9,910 nt of DNA from an uncultured Actinomycetes bacterium (GTDB taxonomy: Bacteria; Actinomycetota; Acidimicrobiia; Acidimicrobiales; Acidimicrobilacustridaceae), in assembly GCA_945957335.1 (NCBI GenBank), contig CAMFLJ010000125.1:1-9910 (forward strand), given 5' to 3'. The notes beneath the pieces are model-generated. The model did not search any database. It saw only the letters and a list, made by a program, of their open reading frames with translations, and had not been told where the DNA came from. Position numbers and translations under genes: made by a program. Positions 5,998 through 9,910 of the stretch are shown here, piece after piece (position 1 is the first letter of the stretch; each line of letters begins with the position of its first letter).

Positions 5998-6003
5998 CAG
6001 AAT
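5998..6003 (+). promoter_or_regulatory. Possible -10 (CAGAAT) for the F420-type oxidoreductase
   Basis: CAGAAT follows the terminator hairpin and lies 34 nt before ATG 6038. It would give a leader of about 28 nt that carries the GGGGG ribosome site. A promoter is expected here because the upstream unit ends at a hairpin. No good -35 is visible. Confidence 0.3.
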
Positions 6004-6037
6004 CGCCCCCTCACACGAACGACGCAGGGGGACGCAG

Positions 6038-6538
6038 ATGGCGACCGACCAGAAGGTGGAGCAGGCCTGGGAGACCCCGTCTCACGACGAGATCCCGAAC
6101 ATCACCAAGATGCACGTGCAGTACCTCGAGCAGACCGACGACGACGCCGTCTGGGTCCAGGCCGGGATGCACCACGTCATGATCCGCACCGTCGGCCGCA
6201 AGTCCGGCAACGTGCACAAGATCGCCGTGCCGTTCTGGCGCGACCCCGACGACGTGCGCGTGGTGGTGGCCTCCTTCGCCGGCGCCGAGAAGAACCCGTC
6301 GTGGTTCGTCAACCTCCGCGACCGCGACGCCAACCCCGAGGTGCTGATCCGCACCCAGCAGGGCTGCTACTGGTCGGTGCCCGACATCCTCGAGGAGGGT
6401 GAGGAGCACGACCGCCTCTACGCCCTGCTCGTCGAGGACCGCGCCTGGTACGCCGACTACCAGAAGCGCACCGACCGCACGATCCCGCTGGTCCGCCTCG
6501 TCGAGACCCGCCCGGCCGACGTGTCGGAGTGGAGCTGA
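6038..6538 (+). CDS. Nitroreductase/DDN-like F420-dependent oxidoreductase
   Basis: This 166-residue protein belongs to the deazaflavin-dependent nitroreductase family (FDOR-A type, relatives of mycobacterial Ddn/Rv3547). These split-barrel proteins use reduced coenzyme F420 to reduce quinones, nitro compounds or other electrophiles. Visible signatures are T-V-G-R-K-S-G (51-57), the strand V-P-F-W after it, A-S-F-A-G-A-E-K-N-P-S-W-F-V-N-L (78-93, matching the family's A-S-x-G-G-x-x-x-H-P-x-W-x-x-N-L), and the C-terminal R-T-D-R-T-I-P-L-V-R-L (144-154). Length is typical. ATG 6038 has GGGGG at 6027-6031, 6 nt upstream. It stands alone between a strong hairpin and a convergent hairpin, so it is probably a single-gene unit. 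Its presence implies that the host makes F420. The physiological substrate is unknown. Confidence 0.88.
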   Translation: MATDQKVEQAWETPSHDEIPNITKMHVQYLEQTDDDAVWVQAGMHHVMIRTVGRKSGNVHKIAVPFWRDPDDVRVVVASFAGAEKNPSWFVNLRDRDANPEVLIRTQQGCYWSVPDILEEGEEHDRLYALLVEDRAWYADYQKRTDRTIPLVRLVETRPADVSEWS

Positions 6539-6569
6539 TCGGCTCGCGGCACCGCCGAAGCTGATGCAC

Positions 6570-6597
6570 CGACGGCCCGGGGAGACCCGGGCCGTCG
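6570..6597. terminator. 12-bp hairpin with GAGA loop, probable bidirectional terminator
   Basis: A perfect 12-bp stem (6570-6581 with 6586-6597; left arm CGACGGCCCGGG) closes a GAGA tetraloop. It lies midway in the 81-nt gap between the stop of the rightward F420-type gene and the stop of the leftward DsbA-like gene, so it can end both transcripts. No T-tract is present on either side. Confidence 0.75.
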
Positions 6598-6619
6598 CGC
6601 GTCCGGGGCGGGTGCGGGC

Positions 6620-7360
6620 CTAGATCTCGCAGCCGTCGGGGCCGCAGATGCCGGCGCCGTCGGCGTCGCCACCGGCGAGCACCTCGACCTGCGGGCCACG
6701 CTCCTGCCAGCAGCGGTCGAGCACCTGCAGCATGACCTCGGGCGGCTGGGCGCCCCCCACCGCGTAGCGGCCGTCGAACACGAAGAACGGCACGCCGGTG
6801 GCACCGAGGCGCTGGGCGTCGGACTCGTCGATGCGCACCTCGTCGGCGTAGGCGTCGGACTCGAGCACCTGGGCCACCTCGTCGGCGTCGAGGCCGGCGT
6901 CGACGGCCAGGCGCTCGACCTCCTCGGGCAGGCCGATGGCCGCGCCCTCGGTGAAGTAGCCCTTGAAGAAGCGCTCCTTGACCTGGGTCTGCACGCCGCG
7001 CTCGGCGGCGAGGTGCAGCACCCGGTGGGCGGCGAAGGTGTTGCCCGGGCGCACCTGGTCGAAGCGCATGTCGAGGCCGACCTTGGCGGCGGTGACCCGG
7101 ACCTGGTTGATGCGCTGGCGGGCCGTGTCGACCGGCATGCCGTACTTCTTGGCGAGCTGTTCGGCGTGGTCACCGGCCACCGCGGCGGGGGCGTTGGGGT
7201 CGAGCTCGAAGCTGTGCCAGCGGATCTCGACGTCGTCGGCCCCGGCGAAGGACTCGAGGGCGACGTCGAGGTTGGCCTTGCCGATGGCGCACCACGGGCA
7301 GACGACGTCGGACCAGATGTCGACGGTGAGCGGTTCGGTGGTGGGCTCGACGGCACTCAT
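6620..7360 (-). CDS. FrnE-like DsbA family dithiol oxidoreductase
   Basis: This 246-residue protein has a thioredoxin fold with a large helical insertion, as in DsbA/2-hydroxychromene-2-carboxylate isomerase-like FrnE proteins. The redox motif C21-P-W-C24 follows the first strand (V-D-I-W-S-D-V-V). The cis-proline loop reads T-G-V-P-F-F-V-F-D-G near residue 190. The C-terminus carries a second pair, C239-G-P-D-G-C244, a C-x4-C motif also reported for Deinococcus FrnE, where it is redox-active. FrnE members act on protein or small-molecule thiols in the cytoplasm; there is no signal peptide here, which agrees. The start at ATG 7360 follows TAGGGT by 6 nt, suggesting a leaderless mRNA, though the AGGG in it could serve as a weak ribosome site. 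It diverges from the MFS gene. The name frnE is not assigned because orthology cannot be tested here. Confidence 0.9.
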   Translation of the reverse strand: MSAVEPTTEPLTVDIWSDVVCPWCAIGKANLDVALESFAGADDVEIRWHSFELDPNAPAAVAGDHAEQLAKKYGMPVDTARQRINQVRVTAAKVGLDMRFDQVRPGNTFAAHRVLHLAAERGVQTQVKERFFKGYFTEGAAIGLPEEVERLAVDAGLDADEVAQVLESDAYADEVRIDESDAQRLGATGVPFFVFDGRYAVGGAQPPEVMLQVLDRCWQERGPQVEVLAGGDADGAGICGPDGCEI

Positions 7361-7366
7361 GGCTCG

Positions 7367-7372
7367 ACCCTA
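7367..7372 (-). promoter_or_regulatory. Candidate -10 (TAGGGT) for a leaderless DsbA-like mRNA
   Basis: TAGGGT on the minus strand occupies -12 to -7 if the first transcribed base is the A of ATG 7360. It sits in GTAGGGTCG, the same string as before the gene starting at 3641. Spacing to the start codon is 6 nt, identical to the VOC and oxygenase genes. A -35 match is poor (GTGGTT at 17 nt). Confidence 0.4.
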
Positions 7373-7386
7373 CCGGCCATTGCGCA

Positions 7387-7434
7387 CGCAACCACCTGGC
7401 ACCGGCACGGTGGCCGGGTGCCCGATAGGTTGCG
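7387..7434. promoter_or_regulatory. Imperfect nested inverted repeat in the DsbA/MFS divergent gap
   Basis: Outer arms CGCAACC (7387-7393) and GGTTGCG (7428-7434) are perfect complements. Inside, CACCTGGCACCG (7393-7404) pairs with CGGTGGCCGGGTG (7408-7420), with one mismatch and one bulged base, around a GCA loop. The repeat fills most of the 89-nt gap between two divergent starts, where a shared operator would lie. Its right outer arm overlaps the -10 candidate of the transporter gene. Confidence 0.35.
7426..7431 (+). promoter_or_regulatory. Candidate -10 (TAGGTT) for the MFS gene
   Basis: TAGGTT matches TANNNT and would start transcription near 7438, giving a leader of about 12 nt that contains the GGGGG ribosome site. 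It overlaps the right outer arm of the inverted repeat, so a repressor bound there would block it. Confidence 0.3.
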
Positions 7435-7449
7435 GCGCGGGGGTGGCAC

Positions 7450-8643
7450 GTGACCGACACAGAGGCGCCGTCGTCGACGGCCGGGGCGGCCCGACGGCCG
7501 CTCTACGTCCTGTTCCTGCTGACGGCGCTCATGTCGCTCGGCTACGGCGGCATCTTCACCCTGCTGGCCGACATCCGCGACAAGTTCGGCTTCAGCGACG
7601 GCGACGTCGGGCTCATCGCCTTCGCCGGGTTCGCCACCGGCTTCACCAGCCAGGTGCTCCTCTCCCGCTACGCCGACCGGGGCCACACCGCGTTCATGCT
7701 CCGGGCCGGCGTGGCCGTGGCCGCCATCGGGATGTTCGGCATGGTCGTGGCCGACGAGCTGTGGGCCTGGGTCGGTGCCCGCCTGCTGCTCGGCCTCGGG
7801 TCGGGCACCGTCGGGCCGGCGGTGCGCCGCCTGGTCATCACCCGCGACCCCGAGCGCGTCGGCGCCAACCTCGGCACCCAGACCGCGTTCGACGTGTCGG
7901 GCTTCGTCATCGGCCCGATCCTGGCCGCCGTGCTGGCCCAGACCATCGGGCTGCGGGCGCCGTTCGCCGTGCTCGGCGTGGTCTACGTCCTCACCCTCGT
8001 GGTGCTGCTCCGCCTCGACCTCCGCACCTCGCCCGGCGCGGTCGTGCACCGGGCCGTCCGCAACCTGGTGCGCCTGCCCGCCGTGCAGTCGGCGCTCGCC
8101 GCGGCCGTCGCCTTCTACCTGACGATCGGCATGTTCGAGGCGCTGTGGTCGATCCTGCTGCGCGACCTCGGTGCCGAGACGTGGCTCATCGGCGTCACCC
8201 TCAGCGTCTTCACCATCCCGATGATCCTCTTCGCCCCCAAGGGCGGCGCGCTCGCCCAGCGCCGCGGGCCGATCCGGGTGGTGAGCGTGAGCATCACCGT
8301 CGCCGCGATGTGCACGGCCTTCTACGGCGTCAGCCCGCTGTGGATCTGCATCGCCCTCTCGGCCGTGCACGCCACCGCCGACGCCTTCACCCTGCCGGGC
8401 AACCAGGTGGCGGTCGCCATCGCCAGCCCGCCCGACCAGGTCGCCACCGGCCAGGGCCTCCTGGGCGCCACCGGCCTGGCCATCGCGGGCCTCGCCGCCC
8501 TCATCGGGGCGGCGGTCTACGACGCCTTCGGGCGCGTCGCCATCTTCAGCGGCACCGCCGTGCTGATGCTGACGTTCCTGCTGATCGCCCGGTGGCGGTG
8601 GTCGGTGCACGAGCGCCGCGACAGCTCACCCGCCGCCGCCTGA
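7450..8643 (+). CDS. MFS transporter
   Basis: This 397-residue major facilitator superfamily protein is an integral membrane transporter driven by an ion gradient, with about 12 hydrophobic helices. Helix 1 spans roughly residues 18-39. A motif-A-like loop, L-S-R-Y-A-D-R-G-H (71-79), lies between helices 2 and 3. G-A-R-L-L-L-G-L-G-S-G (109-119) is the helix-4 motif. G-P-I-L-A-A-V-L (155-162) resembles the helix-5 motif seen in drug exporters. A basic central loop at about 190-210 divides the two halves, and the second half ends with helices near 335-356 and 362-381. The length is normal. The start is GTG 7450 with GGGGG (7439-7443) 6 nt upstream. It diverges from the DsbA-like gene and may be regulated with it through the inverted repeat between them. 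An exporter of the drug or metabolite type is most likely; the substrate is unknown. Confidence 0.9.
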   Translation: MTDTEAPSSTAGAARRPLYVLFLLTALMSLGYGGIFTLLADIRDKFGFSDGDVGLIAFAGFATGFTSQVLLSRYADRGHTAFMLRAGVAVAAIGMFGMVVADELWAWVGARLLLGLGSGTVGPAVRRLVITRDPERVGANLGTQTAFDVSGFVIGPILAAVLAQTIGLRAPFAVLGVVYVLTLVVLLRLDLRTSPGAVVHRAVRNLVRLPAVQSALAAAVAFYLTIGMFEALWSILLRDLGAETWLIGVTLSVFTIPMILFAPKGGALAQRRGPIRVVSVSITVAAMCTAFYGVSPLWICIALSAVHATADAFTLPGNQVAVAIASPPDQVATGQGLLGATGLAIAGLAALIGAAVYDAFGRVAIFSGTAVLMLTFLLIARWRWSVHERRDSSPAAA

Positions 8644-8677
8644 GCACCCCTCGCCGGTTCTGCCGGGGCCGGTCATC

Positions 8678-8691
8678 GGGCACGTGTGCCC
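8678..8691. repeat. Short inverted repeat GGGCAC-GT-GTGCCC
   Basis: Six-base arms (8678-8683 and 8686-8691) flank two bases, in the 108-nt gap after the MFS gene. With so small a centre it looks more like a protein-binding site than a terminator, though a role in ending the MFS transcript is possible. Confidence 0.25.
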
Positions 8692-8701
8692 ATGATCACC
8701 T

Positions 8702-8719
8702 CGTTCCGCTGAAGGAACG
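8702..8719 (+). repeat. Hairpin CGTTCC-n6-GGAACG upstream of the 8752 gene
   Basis: Perfect 6-bp arms (8702-8707 and 8714-8719) surround GCTGAA, 32 nt before the start of the next gene. It could be an operator or a leader hairpin. No TANNNT hexamer is visible in this gap, so the promoter of the downstream gene is not located. Confidence 0.3.
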
Positions 8720-8751
8720 CGGGCCTGCACGCCGACGATGTGGAGGTGCAG

Positions 8752-9303
8752 ATGTTCGTCGCCCTCGCAGTGGTCGGCCTGGCCCTCGGCACCGTCGTGG
8801 TGACCGACGTGCTGGCGCGCCGCGCGCCGGCCCCGCGACGGCACCGAGCCGACCAGCTCGCACCGGCCGGACGCCGGGCCCGCAGCTCGTGGCTCAGCCT
8901 GCCCGCCGCCCCCCGGCCCACCACCGTCGACGACGACTGGGTGCTGGAGGCATTCGACACCGACGAGATCGCCGAGCTCCACCGCATCGACGAGGACGTG
9001 CGCCGCGAGCTGGCCGCCGACACCCTCTCCGAGGTGCAGTCGAAGGTCCCGGCCGACCGGCGCAGCCGCCGGGTGCGCGTCGTGGGCTGGAGCGCCGGCC
9101 TGCTCAGCCTGATCCTGGCCGACGGCACCGCCGTCGAGCTCGACGGGGTCGCCCAGGACACCGCCGTCTGGCTGGCCTACTGCCACGACCAGTTCGGCCT
9201 GCTGCTGGTCGACATCGGCCCGGCCGACACCACCTGGGCCGCACGCGTCGCCTCGTGCGGCGTGGCCACCCCGCTCCAGGCCTCCCGGGTCCGCGTCTCC
9301 TAG
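8752..9303 (+). CDS. Membrane-anchored protein of unknown function
   Basis: I do not recognise this 183-residue protein. Residues 2-21 form one hydrophobic helix followed by R23-R24, a signal-anchor or uncleaved N-terminal membrane segment. The next 35 residues are rich in Arg, Ala and Pro, a likely flexible linker. From D60-D-D-W onward comes a more regular part. An acidic helical stretch (about 64-100) is followed by strand-like segments V-R-V-V-G-W-S-A-G-L-L-S-L-I-L-A-D-G-T (108-126), L-D-G-V-A-Q-D-T-A-V-W (130-140) and F-G-L-L-L-V-D-I-G (148-156), perhaps a small alpha/beta domain. Two cysteines, C144 and C169, are present, with no metal-site pattern. ATG 8752 is chosen because GGAGG lies 5 nt upstream; an in-frame GTG at 8740 overlaps that site. 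Codon use matches its neighbours. By the positive-inside rule the body is probably cytoplasmic. Confidence 0.8.
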   Translation: MFVALAVVGLALGTVVVTDVLARRAPAPRRHRADQLAPAGRRARSSWLSLPAAPRPTTVDDDWVLEAFDTDEIAELHRIDEDVRRELAADTLSEVQSKVPADRRSRRVRVVGWSAGLLSLILADGTAVELDGVAQDTAVWLAYCHDQFGLLLVDIGPADTTWAARVASCGVATPLQASRVRVS

Positions 9304-9330
9304 CCACGCAACGTTCCGGTCAGCGGAGCT

Positions 9331-9344
9331 TCACCGGACGGTGA
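9331..9344. promoter_or_regulatory. 14-bp operator-like palindrome before the oxygenase
   Basis: TCACCG (9331-9336) and CGGTGA (9339-9344) are perfect reverse complements separated by GA. The site lies 34 nt before ATG 9379 and just upstream of, or overlapping, the -35 region of the proposed promoter. That is a good place for a dimeric regulator to act. Confidence 0.4.
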
Positions 9345-9366
9345 CCCTCGGCGGTCGCCTCGTCGG

Positions 9367-9372
9367 TACCGT
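9367..9372 (+). promoter_or_regulatory. Candidate -10 (TACCGT) for a leaderless oxygenase mRNA
   Basis: TACCGT fits TANNNT and occupies exactly -12 to -7 if transcription starts at the A of ATG 9379. No Shine-Dalgarno sequence precedes this ATG, which supports leaderless initiation. The -35 region is weak. Confidence 0.45.
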
Positions 9373-9378
9373 CGCCCC

Positions 9379-9910
9379 ATGGCCAGCCTCCCCTCGGCGC
9401 CGGTGCCGGTCGTCGACCTCGAATCATCCGACGCCGGCGGTGCCCTCGTGGACGCCCTCCGGTCCCACGCCTCCGCGCTGCTCGTGAACCACGGCGTCGA
9501 CCCCGCCCTGCGCCGCCGGGTGGTCGACCTCTCGCGAGCGTTCTTCGCCCTGCCCGAGGCGGAGAAGGAAGCTGTGCGCTGGGACGGCACCGGCCCGTGG
9601 TCCGGGTGGCAGCCCGTCTATGCCGGGGCCCCCGAGCTCACCGGCGACCGGGTGCCCGACCTCGTCGAGCGCTTCGAGTGCCAGCAGCTCGACACCTTCG
9701 ACCGGTGGCCGGTCGAACCGGAGGGGTTCGCCGACGCATGGACCGCCTACTACGACGCGGCTGGCGCCCTGGCGTCACGGCTCGTGGTGCTGTCCGCCGA
9801 CGAGCTCGACCTGCCGCGGGCCGACCTGCCGGCGTGGACCGACGGCCAGTTCGCCAACCTCGTGGCCAACCACTACCTCCCCCAGCCCGAGCCGCCGCTG
9901 CCCGGCCAGA
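9379..9910 (+). CDS. Isopenicillin N synthase-like 2-oxoglutarate/Fe(II) oxygenase (partial, right edge)
   Basis: The first 177 residues of a non-haem iron oxygenase are visible; the gene continues past the window. The N-terminal DIOX_N-type domain shows P-V-V-D-L (about 10-14), A-L-L-V-N-H-G-V (about 33-40, the family's F-x-V-x-N-H-G-I strand) and A-F-F-A-L-P-E-A-E-K (about 54-63), all in the usual order and spacing. Near the right edge, Q-F-A-N-L-V-A-N-H-Y-L-P-Q-P matches the strand (l-R-l-n-h-Y-P-x-p) that comes just before the metal-binding H-x-D...H core. The core itself, and therefore catalytic competence, lies outside the window. Members hydroxylate, desaturate or cyclise small molecules using 2-oxoglutarate and oxygen. 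ATG 9379 is the natural start at the head of the conserved domain, with a TACCGT -10 candidate 6 nt upstream. The substrate is not inferable. Confidence 0.88.
   Translation, partial: MASLPSAPVPVVDLESSDAGGALVDALRSHASALLVNHGVDPALRRRVVDLSRAFFALPEAEKEAVRWDGTGPWSGWQPVYAGAPELTGDRVPDLVERFECQQLDTFDRWPVEPEGFADAWTAYYDAAGALASRLVVLSADELDLPRADLPAWTDGQFANLVANHYLPQPEPPLPGQ

Noticed and set aside
7447..7452. CACGTG hexamer as an operator before the MFS gene
   Set aside because: It overlaps the GTG start codon itself and a six-base palindrome is common by chance in such DNA.
6963..9344. A 793-codon plus-strand frame spanning the DsbA-like, MFS and unknown genes
   Set aside because: It cuts across a leftward gene and reads as Arg/Pro/Ala-rich nonsense, while the other frames there carry CPWC, MFS helices and proper ribosome sites.
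1..9910. CRISPR array, tRNA or rRNA genes, insertion sequence, integrase, phage or toxin-antitoxin genes
   Set aside because: Read on both strands; no spaced direct repeats, no cloverleaf or ribosomal signature, no transposase motifs and no terminal repeat pairs were seen.

Overview
The window is very GC-rich DNA (third codon positions almost entirely G or C) with densely packed genes on both strands. Its content is typical of a soil or aquatic actinobacterium: an F420-type (deazaflavin) oxidoreductase, a FrnE-like DsbA protein, several SDR enzymes and an actinobacterial 'amine dehydrogenase' of the diaminopentanoate dehydrogenase type. The style resembles class Acidimicrobiia (Iamia/Ilumatobacter relatives), but that placement is an inference from general appearance and was not tested. 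No rRNA, tRNA, CRISPR array, insertion sequence, phage gene or integrase is visible.

Layout. (1) At the left edge, the first codons of a leftward gene encode a membrane helix and run out of the window. (2) At 254-2137 two rightward genes encode an alpha/beta hydrolase and an SDR of the retinol-dehydrogenase/protochlorophyllide-reductase type. (3) At 2181-4815 three leftward genes encode a VOC/glyoxalase-fold protein, a diaminopentanoate-dehydrogenase-like NAD(P)-dependent enzyme and an atypical extended SDR (epimerase type). (4) At 4935-6538 the genes run rightward: a classical SDR, a 55-residue acidic protein ended by a strong hairpin, and a DDN-like F420-dependent oxidoreductase. (5) At 6620-7360 a leftward FrnE-like dithiol oxidoreductase diverges from a rightward MFS transporter at 7450-8643. 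(6) At 8752-9303 there is an unrecognised membrane-anchored protein. From 9379 to the right edge lies the N-terminal half of a 2-oxoglutarate/Fe(II) oxygenase of the isopenicillin N synthase-like group.

At least six genes encode nucleotide- or deazaflavin-dependent redox enzymes or a 2OG oxygenase, and a hydrolase, a VOC protein and an exporter sit among them. This fits a secondary or xenobiotic small-molecule metabolism neighbourhood, but nothing in the sequence names a substrate or shows that the genes form one pathway. Four strand switches argue for several small transcription units.

The most notable non-coding signals are these. A 45-bp exactly centred nested palindrome (4821-4865) lies in the divergent promoter between the epimerase and SDR genes. 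A second, imperfect nested inverted repeat lies in the DsbA/MFS divergent gap. A 14-bp operator-like palindrome sits in front of the oxygenase. TANNNT-like -10 hexamers recur 6-8 nt before start codons that lack a good Shine-Dalgarno sequence, which is the signature of leaderless mRNAs. Hairpins with the geometry of terminators lie in both convergent gaps and after the small acidic gene. I did not find a convincing new multi-gene system.
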